Shown here piece after piece: positions 53,719 through 63,052 of a stretch of DNA of 64,000 nucleotides. The stretch is from Pararhizobium_B sp963760965. Lineage in GTDB: Bacteria; Pseudomonadota; Alphaproteobacteria; Rhizobiales; Rhizobiaceae. Positions within the stretch are counted from its first letter, which is position 1, and each line of letters opens with the position of its first letter. The notes beneath the pieces were generated by a model that saw only the letters and a list, made by a program, of their open reading frames with translations, was not told the origin of the DNA and did not search any database. The position numbers and the translations under genes are program-made. The stretch spans positions 186,001-250,000 of the forward strand of contig CAVXEW010000009.1 of the NCBI GenBank assembly GCA_963760965.1, given 5' to 3'.

Positions 53719-55928
53719 TGACGACGCATGTGATGGACAAGGCCGTCGGCCAGACGCGGCTGGACCGAGCTACCCGGCCGGTACTCGGCAAGCCGATCGA
53801 CCGATACGAGGGCGCCCTCAAGGTCGCCGGCTGCGCGCCTTACGCCTATGAAAACCTCGGCGGCGAACCCGTCGCCTACGGCTTCCTCGCCACGGCCGGC
53901 ATCGGTCGAGGCCGCATCAGATCGATCGATACCTCGCCGGCAGAAGAAGCGCCGGATGTCCTGGCCGTGGTCGCGGGAGACCGGATTCCGCGCTCGGCCG
54001 CCCAGCCGATGAGCCCTGGACCGCAGACGGGCGGCGACGAGATCTTCCACTACGGCCAGCCGCTGGCGCTTGTCGTCGCGGCGAGCTACGAGGCCGCCCG
54101 CCACGCCGCCCGCCTCATCCGCGTCGAATGCGGGCCGGTCGAGGGACGCTACGACCTGGCCTCGCAGCGTTCGATCGCCCGGAAGTCCGATGGCGGCGTG
54201 ATGCCGGCCGACACCACCCGCGGCGACTTCGAAAAGGCCTTCGCCGGGGCGGCCGTCCGGTTCGACCAGACCTATGCGACCCCGAGCCAGCATTCCTCCG
54301 CCATGGAGCCGCATGCGAGCGTAGCGAGATGGGACGGAGACATGCTCACCGTCTGGTCCTCGTGCCAGCTTCTGGAATCCAACGTCGGCCAGATCGCAAG
54401 CGGCGTCGGCGTCCCCCGGGAGAACGTCCGGCTGCTCAGCCCCTATGTCGGCGGTGGGTTCGGCTCGAAGCTCGGGATCGGGCCGGACGCGGTCCTCGCG
54501 GCTCTCGGCGCGAGGGAAGCGGGCCGTCCGGTCAAGGTCGCGCTGTCACGCCAGCAGGTCTACCAGGCTACGTCGCGTCGCTCCGAAACCATTCAGCGCG
54601 TACGCATAGGCGCCGACGAGGACGGCCGTATCACCGCCCTCTCGCATGAGACCTGGAGCGCGAACTCGCCGGGCAACGACTTCTTCGAGCCGGCCGGCGT
54701 CTCGACCGTCTTCCTCTATGCCGGCGGTCACAGGCAGGTTACGCATCGCCTTGCGGAAACGAACGTCCTGATGACGTCGGCAGTGCGCGCACCCGGCGAA
54801 GCGGTCGGCATGCTCGCGCTGGAGAATGCCATGGACGAGATGGCGGAAAGGCTCGGGCTCGATCCGGTCGAATTCCGCCGGCGCAACGAGCCGGAGATAG
54901 ACCCACAGGAAGACAAGCCCTTCTCGTCTCGCCGCCTTCTCGACTGCTATGACGAGGGCGCCCGCATCTTTGGCTGGAAGGACCGTCCTGCGACGCCCGG
55001 CAGCCGGCGCGAAGGGGAATGGCTGGTCGGCTACGGCATGTCTGCCGCCTCGCGGTCGAACTCGCTGATGAAGTCCTCTGCCGAAGTCGCCCTCGATGGC
55101 GACGGTCGACTGACCGTCAGGACTTCGATGACCGACATCGGCACGGGCAGCTACACGATCCTCCAGCAGGTGGCAGCCGACATGCTGGACCTGCCGGCGG
55201 ACCGCATCTCCGTGGTGCTCGGCGACACGAACCTGCCGCCCTCGTCCGGTTCCGGCGGATCCTGGGGCGCCAACAGCGCCGGCTCCTCGGTCTATGTGGC
55301 CTGCGAGGCGCTGATCGGGAAGCTGGCAGGCAAGCTCGGCGTGTCGCCGGACGAACTGACCCTCGCAGAGGGCACCGCCGTCGCCGGGAACCGCCGAATA
55401 CCGCTCGGCGAGATCGCCGGCAGGGAGGGGTTGGCAGCGACCGGCACGATCGAGCCAGGCAAGACGGCAGAAGAATTCTCCCAGGCCAGCTACGGAGCAC
55501 ATTTCTGCGAGGTGGCGGTCAATGCCGTGACGGGCGAACCCCGCGTCAGGCGCCTCCTCACCGTCGCCGCGGCGGGACGCATATTCAACGAGAAGACGGC
55601 CATGTCGCAGTGCTTCGGCGGCCAGATCTGGGGCATCGGATCGGCCCTGATGGAGGACCTCGTGACCGACGGGCGCAGCGGCCTGCTCGTGAACCACGAT
55701 CTTGCCGAATACCACGTGCCCGTCAATGCGGACGTCCGGAACCTCGAGGTCGTGTTCCTGGAGGAACGGGACCCGAACGCCAGTCCGCTTGCCGGAAAGG
55801 GCATCGGGGAACTGGCTCTCGCCGGCGTCGGAGCCGCGATCACGAACGCCATCTACAACGCCTGCGGCGTCCGCGTGCGGGAATATCCGATGACCCTCGA
55901 CAAGATCCTGGCCGGCCTTCCGGCCTGA
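53718..55928 (+). CDS. aldehyde oxidoreductase molybdenum-binding subunit (PaoC/YagR-like)
   Basis: This 736-residue catalytic subunit of the xanthine-oxidase family binds molybdenum cytosine dinucleotide and oxidises aldehydes to acids. It shows HYGQPLALVVAASYEAARHA, LLSPYVGGGFGSKLGIGPDA (Mo cofactor loop), NVLMTSAVRAPGEAVGMLAL and SGSGGSWGANSAGSSVYVAC. The active-site Glu is in GKGIGELALAGVGAAITNAI at about Glu698. The family is broad, with aromatic and aliphatic aldehyde users, so the substrate is not predicted. The maturation chaperone gene paoD is not in the window, so insertion of the cofactor must rely on a gene elsewhere. Confidence 0.92.
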   Translation: MTTHVMDKAVGQTRLDRATRPVLGKPIDRYEGALKVAGCAPYAYENLGGEPVAYGFLATAGIGRGRIRSIDTSPAEEAPDVLAVVAGDRIPRSAAQPMSPGPQTGGDEIFHYGQPLALVVAASYEAARHAARLIRVECGPVEGRYDLASQRSIARKSDGGVMPADTTRGDFEKAFAGAAVRFDQTYATPSQHSSAMEPHASVARWDGDMLTVWSSCQLLESNVGQIASGVGVPRENVRLLSPYVGGGFGSKLGIGPDAVLAALGAREAGRPVKVALSRQQVYQATSRRSETIQRVRIGADEDGRITALSHETWSANSPGNDFFEPAGVSTVFLYAGGHRQVTHRLAETNVLMTSAVRAPGEAVGMLALENAMDEMAERLGLDPVEFRRRNEPEIDPQEDKPFSSRRLLDCYDEGARIFGWKDRPATPGSRREGEWLVGYGMSAASRSNSLMKSSAEVALDGDGRLTVRTSMTDIGTGSYTILQQVAADMLDLPADRISVVLGDTNLPPSSGSGGSWGANSAGSSVYVACEALIGKLAGKLGVSPDELTLAEGTAVAGNRRIPLGEIAGREGLAATGTIEPGKTAEEFSQASYGAHFCEVAVNAVTGEPRVRRLLTVAAAGRIFNEKTAMSQCFGGQIWGIGSALMEDLVTDGRSGLLVNHDLAEYHVPVNADVRNLEVVFLEERDPNASPLAGKGIGELALAGVGAAITNAIYNACGVRVREYPMTLDKILAGLPA

Positions 55929-56068
55929 AGGTGCCCGCAAAGCCGCCGGCGGCCTGAGACGCCGGTCGGCTCGCGGACCGTCGATCGAAGCATTGCCGCA
56001 CGCGATGAACCCTTGCCGGGCGGCCCGTATTCGAGTCGATGCCCAGGACAGGACCGGTGGAGATAGCA

Positions 56069-56458
56069 ATGGCGGCGCGCCTTCTGGAAAATCGACGGGT
56101 GCTCATAGTCGAAGACGACGACATCTCGGCACAGAGCCTGAAGTGGGAGTTGGAAAAGCATGGCGCGATCGTCCCCGAGCCGCTGGGTACGGTCGGTGCG
56201 ACAATCGCCTTCCTGTCGGGTGGACCGGCCATTGACGTCGCCGTACTCGACGTCAACCTCGGCGACGAGATGGTCTTTCCGGCCGCCACCGAACTCGAGC
56301 GGCGGGGAATACCGTTCGCGTTCCTGACCGGCCAGGACCGGACGCCGGTAGCGCTGCGCTACAGCAGCGTGCCGATCTTCGAGAAGCCCGTGGAGACCAG
56401 GCGGCTCGCCCGAGCGCTCAGCGAGCAGATCGAGCATCGCCGCGACCGGGAGCAATGA
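56069..56458 (+). CDS. single-domain response regulator receiver
   Basis: This 129-residue protein is only a receiver domain: acidic pocket VLIVEDDDISAQ (Asp16-18), phosphorylation Asp61 in VAVLDVNLGDEMVF, Thr87 (AFLTGQD) and Lys106 (IFEKPVE). No output domain follows, so it would act by protein-protein contact or as a phosphate sink, as DivK/CheY-type stand-alone receivers do. The ATG at 56069 has GGAG 7 bases upstream. No histidine kinase is adjacent. It sits in front of the Na+/H+ antiporter with a 190-bp gap; a functional link is unproven. Confidence 0.88.
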   Translation: MAARLLENRRVLIVEDDDISAQSLKWELEKHGAIVPEPLGTVGATIAFLSGGPAIDVAVLDVNLGDEMVFPAATELERRGIPFAFLTGQDRTPVALRYSSVPIFEKPVETRRLARALSEQIEHRRDREQ

Positions 56459-56650
56459 AGCACGGGCCCCCGCAGGGCTTTCGCAATCCTTGCCGGCCGG
56501 ACATCCCGTTTCTCGGCCATGATTGCGCGGTCGCGCTTGCCGACCGGTGCGACGCCTATATCTGGTTGAACGGGACACGAGCGGTGCGGGCGCTTGCGGT
56601 GGTCGACCTGACGGCCCGAAATCCGTGGCGTCGCGCGTGGCCCGGCGCAG

Positions 56651-57973
56651 GTGGAGCGCCACCTCGCCCGACCAAAGGAGCTGGCCATTTCCATCTTTCA
56701 GCTGACGTCCCTCCTGCTCGCCCTGACCGCCGTATTCGGCTGGATCAACCGACGCTTCTTCGGATTTCCGCAGGCGATCGCCATGCTCGTCATGGGGCTT
56801 CTCGTATCCCTGGCGCTCATTGCCGCCGAAATGGTGTTCCCGAGCCAGCAGTTCGCGCAACACCTCGCGCGGTCGCTCGAAAGCATCGACTTCCCGGATA
56901 TCGTCCTCAACGGCATGCTCGGCTTCCTGCTCTTCGCCGGTGCCTACAGCGTCAACCTCAGGGCGCTCAGGGAGAGGGCCTGGCACATTGCCTTCCTCGC
57001 GCTGGCCGGAACTTCCATCTCGACCGCGCTGGTCTCGATCGGCTTCTACTACGTCAGCCGATGGGTGGGTCCCGGCGTGCCCTTCGCCTGGGCTCTCGTG
57101 CTCGGCGCGCTTATCAGCCCGACCGATCCCGTCGCGGTCCTGGCATCGCTGAAATCGGTCCGCATCCCTCGCTCCCTCGAGGCGGAAATGCAGGGCGAGG
57201 CCCTCTTCAATGACGGCGTCGGAATCGTCTTCTTTCTTGTCTTCGTCGGCATCGCCTCACAATCGGGCGGCGATCCGGGTCCGGCCGGGATTGCCCTCAC
57301 CTTCCTGCGGGAGGCCGGCGGCGGGCTGTCGCTCGGGCTCTGCCTCGGCTTCGTCGCCTATCTCGCCCTCCAGCAGATCGACGACTTCTCCACCGAGGTG
57401 ATGATCACGCTGGCGCTCGTGACCGCCACCTACGCGCTCGCCGACAAGCTCGGTGCGAGCGGACCGCTCGCCGTCGTCGCGGCAGGGCTTCTGGTCGGCA
57501 GCCGGGGAAGGCGCTATGCGATGAGCGAGGTCTCCGAAAAATACGTGACGGCAATCTGGACACTCATCGACGAGTCGCTGAACGCAATCCTCTTCGTACT
57601 CATCGGCCTGCAGGTCCTCGTGCTGCGCGATGGCGCGTTCCCCTTCATCATCGCCGCGGCGACGATCCCGATCGTCCTCGGCGCGCGGTTCGTCGCGCTG
57701 AGCCTTCCGCTCACCTTCATCCGGTCGGAAGGCCTGCTCTCGATGCGAAACGTGCCGTTCCTGACATGGGCCGGGGTGCGTGGCGGCATTTCGGTCGCTC
57801 TGGCACTGTCCCTGCCGAGCAACGAGGCGAGTTCCGTCATCCTGGCCTCCACCTATGCGGTCGTGCTGTTCTCGATAATCGTGCAGGGCTCGACCCTTTC
57901 CTGGGCCGCCCGGGCAACGGTGCACCAGCAAGACCGGCAGCCACCGAAGGAGCACTCGCCGGCGGAAGGCTAG
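56651..57973 (+). CDS. CPA1-family Na+/H+ antiporter (NhaP-like)
   Basis: This antiporter of about 440 residues has 12 or so membrane helices. It exchanges Na+ or K+ for H+ across the inner membrane. Family features are FGFPQAIAMLVMGLLVSLAL, LGALISPTDPVAVLASLKSV (the ion-binding TDPVAV), MQGEALFNDGVGIVFFLVFV (ND motif) and WAGVRGGISVALALSLP. The GTG at 56651 gives a 440-residue protein with poor ribosome site. The conserved start would be about 12 codons later at an ATT (56687) immediately behind a good AAAGGAG, so the real start is uncertain. A strong terminator follows. Confidence 0.88.
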   Translation: MERHLARPKELAISIFQLTSLLLALTAVFGWINRRFFGFPQAIAMLVMGLLVSLALIAAEMVFPSQQFAQHLARSLESIDFPDIVLNGMLGFLLFAGAYSVNLRALRERAWHIAFLALAGTSISTALVSIGFYYVSRWVGPGVPFAWALVLGALISPTDPVAVLASLKSVRIPRSLEAEMQGEALFNDGVGIVFFLVFVGIASQSGGDPGPAGIALTFLREAGGGLSLGLCLGFVAYLALQQIDDFSTEVMITLALVTATYALADKLGASGPLAVVAAGLLVGSRGRRYAMSEVSEKYVTAIWTLIDESLNAILFVLIGLQVLVLRDGAFPFIIAAATIPIVLGARFVALSLPLTFIRSEGLLSMRNVPFLTWAGVRGGISVALALSLPSNEASSVILASTYAVVLFSIIVQGSTLSWAARATVHQQDRQPPKEHSPAEG

Positions 57974-58066
57974 CGCTGCCGTTTCAGATCGGCCACTTCC
58001 TGAAAAAACGCCGGTCCGGCTCCGTCCCCTGCGCCCGGCAAGCGACCAAGAAGGCGCGCCGCCTGC

Positions 58067-58101
58067 GATCCTGCCGCACCATCGATGCGGCAGGATCTTT
58101 T
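58067..58101 (+). terminator. strong rho-independent terminator after the antiporter
   Basis: GATCCTGCCGCA (58067-58078) pairs perfectly with TGCGGCAGGATC (58086-58097) over a 7-base loop, followed by TTTT on the plus strand. The 12-bp stem plus T-run suits the antiporter transcript. It also sits 15 bp beyond the convergent katE stop. Confidence 0.85.
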
Positions 58102-58115
58102 CCGTCGCGAAGGCA

Positions 58116-60230
58116 CTAGCCTGCGAGCATTTCCTCGCGCTCCCAGAAGCGAAGCTTCGCGCATCCCTTCAGGAACTTCTTCGCATCCTCCGTCGAAGCA
58201 AGCCGGCTGCAGCCGCCATCGAGATCGGAAGCAAGGCCGGCCTTCTCGAACACCGGCAGCGCATGCTCGCTGTAGGCGATGAACTTGCAGTGGGCGAACG
58301 CATCGGCGACGAAGTCCCGCGCCGGGGGCATCTTCGCGAGCTTCTCGGCACCGTCGGGGGACGTCACGATGGCCACCGCGTCGTAGAGGACGGACGGCCC
58401 GCCATCGATCTTCTGCCCGGCCTCCACCCAGGTGCCGTCGCTCGCCTCGATGCCGCCGACCCTCGGCGCCACGAACTCGACCATCGCGCCCTCGCTTTCG
58501 GCGGCTGATTTCAGGGCCTCGACCAGACCGATGTCGGCACCGTCGGTTACGAGGACGCCGAGCTTCCTGCCCTTGAACGCCTCGGGACCGTTCAGGAGGA
58601 TGGAGAGCTTGGGGGAGTCCGGCAGGTCGATCGTCGGCTTCGCGGCATCTGCCGCTTTCGGCATTTGCTTCAGCCGCAGGCCTTCTGCCACGCCCTTGGC
58701 GAGTTCGTCGTCGACGTTCAGCAGATGCGCCACGATGCGCGAGCGGATCGCCGGCGTCTCGCACTTCGAGAGCTCGAAGGAAAAAGCCGCGATCATGTGC
58801 TTGCGCTCGGTCGGGGTCTGCGAACGGTAGAACTGCCGGGCCTGACTGTAGTGATCGGCGAAAGTCTCCGAACGGCTGCGCTGCTTTTCGCCGGAGACGT
58901 CCTCCGGCACGGACCGGAAACCCCGCTGCGGCGCTTCGCGCGGACCGCCCTCGTCGCCCCACGAATTAGGCTCGTAGTTCGCGCGGCCGACCGGATTGTG
59001 GAAGGCCATGTGGCCGTCCTGCTGGAAGTGGTGGAAGGGACAGCGAGGGGCGTTGACCGGCAGATGCGTGAAGTTGGTCGAGCCGAGACGCTTCAGCTGG
59101 GTGTCGAGATAGGAGAAATTCCGCCCCTGCAGCAGCGGATCGTTGGTGAATGAGATGCCCGGCACGACATTGCCGGTCTGAAACGCAACCTGTTCCGTCT
59201 CCGCGAAGAAGTTGTCGACCACGCGATCGAGCACCAGGCGCCCGACGATCCGCACCGGCACCTCTTCTTCCGGGATGATCTTCGTGGCGTCGAGGATGTC
59301 GAAGTCGAACCGGTCGGCGAAGTCCTCGTCGAACAGCTGCAGACCGAGTTCCCACTCCGGATAGTCGCCCATTCGGATGGCGTCCCAAAGGTCACGCCGA
59401 TGGAAATCGGGATCGGCGCCGTTGAGCTTCAGCGCCTCGTTCCAGACCACCGACTGCAGTCCCTGTTTCGGCTTCCAGTGAAACTTGACGAATGTCGACC
59501 GGCCCTCGGCGTTGACCAAGCGGAACGTGTGAACGCCAAACCCTTCCATGAACCGGAACGACCTCGGGATCGTCCGGTCGGACATGATCCACATCACCAT
59601 GTTCATCGCCTCGGGTGTCAGCGACATGAAGTCCCAGAAATTGTCGTGCGCCGTCTGCGCCTGCGGAAAACCCCGGTCGGGCTCCTGCTTCGCTGCATGG
59701 ATGAGGTCCGGGAACTTGATCGCATCCTGGATGAAGAAGACGGGGATGTTGTTGCCGACGACGTCCCAGTTCCCTTCCTTGGTGTAGAACTTGACGGCAA
59801 AGCCCCGCACGTCGCGGGCGAGGTCGGCCGAACCCTTGTTGCCTGCGACGGTCGAGAACCGCACGAAGGTCTCGGTCTTCTCTCCGGCCCGCTGGAAGAG
59901 ATCGGCGCTGGTCAAGTCGGAAAGCAACTCGTAGTTCTCGAAATATCCGTGCGCGCCGAACCCCCGCGCATGAACGACACGCTCGGGTATGCGCTCGTGG
60001 TCGAAGTGGAAGATCTTCTCGCGGAAATGCTGGTCTTCCAGGAGCGTCGGCCCGCGTACGCCGGCCTTGAGCGAGTTCTGGTCGTCCGAAACAGGGACGC
60101 CCTGCGCGGTCGTGATCGGTTTCGTCGCGCCCTGGGCGGTCTGATGGATTTCGCCGCCGGTACCGCGGAGAACCTTCTGGTCTCCGAGGTCGGCATCGCG
60201 CAGACGGGTATCTGGGTTTCTCGTCGGCAT
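58116..60230 (-). CDS. katE: large-subunit catalase (HPII type)
   Basis: This 704-residue clade 2 catalase decomposes hydrogen peroxide in the cytosol. The haem pocket shows the catalytic His87 (ERIPERVVHARGFGAHGYFE), Asn in GNNIPVFFIQDAIKFPDLIH, and the proximal Tyr region RNFSYLDTQLKRLGSTNFTH. A C-terminal flavodoxin-like domain (about 560-704, RKLGVLVTDGADIGLVEALK) defines the large-subunit class. The start at 60230 keeps the usual extended N-terminus. It is convergent with the antiporter. A GGAAC-N16-TGTT element at 60309-60333 upstream resembles EcfG/RpoE2 general-stress promoters, which control katE-type genes in rhizobia. Confidence 0.94.
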   Translation of the reverse strand: MPTRNPDTRLRDADLGDQKVLRGTGGEIHQTAQGATKPITTAQGVPVSDDQNSLKAGVRGPTLLEDQHFREKIFHFDHERIPERVVHARGFGAHGYFENYELLSDLTSADLFQRAGEKTETFVRFSTVAGNKGSADLARDVRGFAVKFYTKEGNWDVVGNNIPVFFIQDAIKFPDLIHAAKQEPDRGFPQAQTAHDNFWDFMSLTPEAMNMVMWIMSDRTIPRSFRFMEGFGVHTFRLVNAEGRSTFVKFHWKPKQGLQSVVWNEALKLNGADPDFHRRDLWDAIRMGDYPEWELGLQLFDEDFADRFDFDILDATKIIPEEEVPVRIVGRLVLDRVVDNFFAETEQVAFQTGNVVPGISFTNDPLLQGRNFSYLDTQLKRLGSTNFTHLPVNAPRCPFHHFQQDGHMAFHNPVGRANYEPNSWGDEGGPREAPQRGFRSVPEDVSGEKQRSRSETFADHYSQARQFYRSQTPTERKHMIAAFSFELSKCETPAIRSRIVAHLLNVDDELAKGVAEGLRLKQMPKAADAAKPTIDLPDSPKLSILLNGPEAFKGRKLGVLVTDGADIGLVEALKSAAESEGAMVEFVAPRVGGIEASDGTWVEAGQKIDGGPSVLYDAVAIVTSPDGAEKLAKMPPARDFVADAFAHCKFIAYSEHALPVFEKAGLASDLDGGCSRLASTEDAKKFLKGCAKLRFWEREEMLAG

Positions 60231-60308
60231 CTGATCCTCGTTCGTCTGTTGGAAAGCACCTGGGCCTTGTCGCCGGCCCGCAGCAGGGCGGGCACTCAGT
60301 CCAGCAGG

Positions 60309-60333
60309 AACACTTGCCCGGCAGCCTTGTTCC
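60309..60333 (-). promoter_or_regulatory. candidate EcfG/RpoE2-type promoter of katE
   Basis: On the minus strand, GGAAC and TGTT are separated by 16 bases. This is close to the general-stress sigma consensus GGAAC-N16/17-CGTT. The predicted start is about 72 bases before the katE ATG. Confidence 0.4.
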
Positions 60334-60778
60334 GCGGGGAATCCGTTTCCCGCCTGCGCACTTCCCGGAGCTGCGCACGCCCGAGGTCGCGATGAATGCG
60401 ATTGGGTTCAGCCAGCGTAGCTGGACACGCGCGGCCGCCGGACCGATACCGACCGCTCCACCGTCGCGAGAGTGTCCATCCGCCGCGACTCCCGCACTCC
60501 CGGCGGCTTCCCGTCGTGGACCCGTCTGGGACAGATCGCGGCAGCACGGCGGCAAGCGGCCGTATTGACACCCGGAACAAAATCACTTTAAGCTTGAAAT
60601 AATAGTTCCGCGTTGGGGATATGGTCGATCTTCTTGCAGGCCCGGTTCGGCAGCCTCCCCCGGAATATTCACCGGGCGGAAGCCACGCGGCGGGATCGGC
60701 GAAAAGCTGGAGATCGCAGAAGCGAGAATTGAAAACATCCAGAACAGACTGAAAGTCACGGGAACGAATTGAACCGGT

Positions 60779-60795
60779 TGCATAAGCAAAATGCA
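60779..60795. promoter_or_regulatory. inverted repeat near the livJ-like start
   Basis: TGCAT (60779-60783) and ATGCA (60791-60795) are perfect 5-bp arms over a 7-base spacer, 21 bp upstream of the GTG at 60817. It could be an operator or an RNA feature. Short arms make it weak. Confidence 0.25.
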
Positions 60796-60816
60796 CAACT
60801 TAATGTGGAGGAAATC

Positions 60817-61971
60817 GTGAAGAAACTCGCACTCACTCTTGCCGCCCTGACCGGCATCACAATGACCGCGACGTCGGCTCAGGCGCAGATCACCGTCGGC
60901 TTCGTGACCTCTCTCAGCGGACCGGGCGCCTCGATCGGCGTCCTGTACGACAAAGGCATGAAGGCAGCTTACGCCTACAAGGACAAGGTCGGCGGCCAGG
61001 ATATCAAGCTGATCAAGCTCGACGACGGCTCTGACCCCGCCTCGGCCACGCAGGATGCGCGCAAGCTGATCCAGCAGAACCACGTCGACGTCCTGATCGG
61101 AACGGCGACCGCGCCGTCGACCAATGCGATGATGGCAGTCGCGAACGAACTGCACGTGCCGTTCATCGCGGTGTCGCCGGTCAACATCAAGCCGCCGAAG
61201 GACGGGCATCTGTGGGGCGTCGCGGTGCCGCAGACACCATCCCTCATGGTCAAGGTGATCGCCGACCGCATGAAGCGCGAGGGCATCAAGTCGGCGGGCT
61301 ATATCGGCTTCTCAGACGCATGGGGCGACCTCGTCTACAACGGCGCCAAGCAGGCCGAGAAGGAAGGCGATCCCAAGATAACGACCAACGAACGCTACGC
61401 GCGCACCGATACGAGCGTCACCGCCCAGGCCCTGAAGGTACTCGCGACCAAGCCGGACGGCGTGCTGATCGGCGGGTCGGCGACCCAGGCGGCCCTGCCG
61501 ATCCTTGAACTGCGCAAGCTCGGCTACAAGGGCCCCTTCTACGGCACGCCGGCCATGCTCAATGCCGACTTCGTCCGCGTCGGCGGAAAGGCGGTCGAAG
61601 GCGTCCAGGTCTCGGCCGGCCCCGTTATCGTGACCAGCCAGTTGCCGAAGGACCACTTCTCCAAGCAGATCGGCACGAAGTTTCACGAGATCTTCAAGAA
61701 GGTGAACGGCGGCGATGCCGACGACGGCTTCTCCGGCTATTCCTTCGACGGATGGCTGATCTTCCTCGACGCCGCCGAATCGGCACTTAAGAAGGCCAAG
61801 CCCGGCACGCCCGAGTTCCACCAGGCGCTGATGGACGGAATCTACGGCATCAAGGATCTCGCCGGGGTTCACTCCGTCTACAATTTCACTCCGAAGTCGG
61901 CCTATGGCGTCGATGACCGCAGCCTCGTGGTCGTCAAGCTCGAGGGCGGCAAGTGGGTCTATCAGCCCTGA
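60817..61971 (+). CDS. branched-chain amino acid-type ABC importer solute-binding protein
   Basis: This 384-residue periplasmic binding protein of the Leu/Ile/Val (Peripla_BP_6) family has a Sec signal peptide (KKLALTLAALTGITMTATSA, cleavage after AQA). The ligand fold includes ITVGFVTSLSGPGASIG, KLIKLDDGSDPASATQDARK and GFSDAWGDLVYNGAKQAE. The GTG at 60817 has GGAGGA 5 bases upstream; an ATG at 60769 would add 16 residues before the signal. It is followed 37 bp later by the LivH-like permease gene. Ligands of this family include amino acids, urea, amides and aromatic compounds, so the substrate is not settled. Confidence 0.9.
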   Translation: MKKLALTLAALTGITMTATSAQAQITVGFVTSLSGPGASIGVLYDKGMKAAYAYKDKVGGQDIKLIKLDDGSDPASATQDARKLIQQNHVDVLIGTATAPSTNAMMAVANELHVPFIAVSPVNIKPPKDGHLWGVAVPQTPSLMVKVIADRMKREGIKSAGYIGFSDAWGDLVYNGAKQAEKEGDPKITTNERYARTDTSVTAQALKVLATKPDGVLIGGSATQAALPILELRKLGYKGPFYGTPAMLNADFVRVGGKAVEGVQVSAGPVIVTSQLPKDHFSKQIGTKFHEIFKKVNGGDADDGFSGYSFDGWLIFLDAAESALKKAKPGTPEFHQALMDGIYGIKDLAGVHSVYNFTPKSAYGVDDRSLVVVKLEGGKWVYQP

Positions 61972-62008
61972 GGCAGGCATCGGCTCACCCGGGACGGCTC
62001 GAAGCACC

Positions 62009-63052
62009 ATGAACTCTCAGATTGCCGCATTCCTGACGATCGACGGAGTTGCAACGGGCGCGGTCTACGTACTGATCGCGCTCGGCTTCGTGCTGATCTT
62101 TGCCGTCACCAGGGTCATTTTCGTACCGTTCGGCGACATCGCCGCCTTCACGGCGCTGACGCTGGCCGCGCTGGAGACCGGGCAGCTTCCGGGCACGGTC
62201 GGCCTGGTCGCGGCGCTTGCCGTGATCGCAACGCTCATGGAGATCGTCACGCTGGCGCGAGCGGGGAGTCCGGGAGGGATTCCCCGCGCCCTGCTCTTCC
62301 ATTTCGTCCTGCCCCTGGTGCCCGCGGCGGCCGTATGGCTGACGGCCGGGACAGTGCTGCCCCTGCCGCTGCGCATCGTGCTGGCGCTCGCACTGATCAT
62401 GCCGATCGCACCGCTTCTGGACAGGGTGGTCTTTCGCCCGATCGCAGACGGCACCGTCCTGCTCCTGCTGACTGTGGCGGTCGCGCTGCATTTCGCCCTC
62501 GTCGGTCTCGGCCTGCTCTTTTTCGGGCCGGAGGGAGTGAGGACGCAGAGCCTGACCGATTATCAGCTCATGCTCGGAGGCATACCGATCTCGGGCCAGT
62601 CGATCCTGATCGTCATCGCGGCGATCGTCTTCAGCGGCCTGCTGTTCCTCTTCTTCGAATTCACGATTGCCGGCAAGTCTCTCCACGCGACCGCAGTCAA
62701 CCGCACCGGCGCCAGGCTGATGGGCATCCGTCCCGAACGCGCCGGCACGATCGCCTATCTCCTCGGTTCCCTGCTAGCCGGCGTTTCCGGCGTGCTGATC
62801 TCGCCGGTCAACACCATCTTCTACGATTCCGGCTTCCTGATCGGCCTCAAGGCCTTCGTCGGCGCGATCATCGGCGGACTGGTCAGCTTTCCCGTCACGG
62901 CGCTCGGCTCGCTCTTCGTCGGCGTGCTTGAGAGCTTTGCCGCATTCCAGAGCAGTTCCTTCAAGGAGGTGATCGTCTTCTCGATCCTGATCCCGGTGCT
63001 CCTGTGGCGCTCCTACACATTCGTGCACTCCGAGGAGGACATCGACGAATGA
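62009..63052 (+). CDS. livH: LivH-like ABC importer permease
   Basis: This 347-residue permease has about eight membrane helices and the LivH opening ATGAVYVLIALGFVLIFAVT followed by RVIFVPFGDIAAFTALTL. The cytosolic coupling loop is GKSLHATAVNRTGARLMGIR. The C-terminal GLKAFVGAIIGGLVSFPVTA is also characteristic. It follows the binding-protein gene by 37 bp and overlaps the next permease by 4 bp (ATGA). It translocates the ligand with the LivM-like subunit. Confidence 0.9.
   Translation: MNSQIAAFLTIDGVATGAVYVLIALGFVLIFAVTRVIFVPFGDIAAFTALTLAALETGQLPGTVGLVAALAVIATLMEIVTLARAGSPGGIPRALLFHFVLPLVPAAAVWLTAGTVLPLPLRIVLALALIMPIAPLLDRVVFRPIADGTVLLLLTVAVALHFALVGLGLLFFGPEGVRTQSLTDYQLMLGGIPISGQSILIVIAAIVFSGLLFLFFEFTIAGKSLHATAVNRTGARLMGIRPERAGTIAYLLGSLLAGVSGVLISPVNTIFYDSGFLIGLKAFVGAIIGGLVSFPVTALGSLFVGVLESFAAFQSSSFKEVIVFSILIPVLLWRSYTFVHSEEDIDE

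Larger units (their letters stand above)
60231..60816. other. 586-bp intergenic gap between katE and the livJ-like gene
   Basis: There is no convincing gene in either direction. It holds a candidate EcfG-type katE promoter (60309-60333), a TTGACA hexamer at 60566, an inverted repeat CCCGG-N8-CCGGG (60660-60677) and TGCAT-N7-ATGCA (60779-60795) just before the binding-protein start. Its AT-richer part (60580-60610 and 60725-60810) is the likely control region for the importer. Confidence 0.6.

Noticed and set aside
56455..57213. A 252-residue plus-strand open frame overlapping the response regulator stop and the antiporter
   Set aside because: It has Arg/Pro-rich composition and no motif, and the antiporter frame explains the region.
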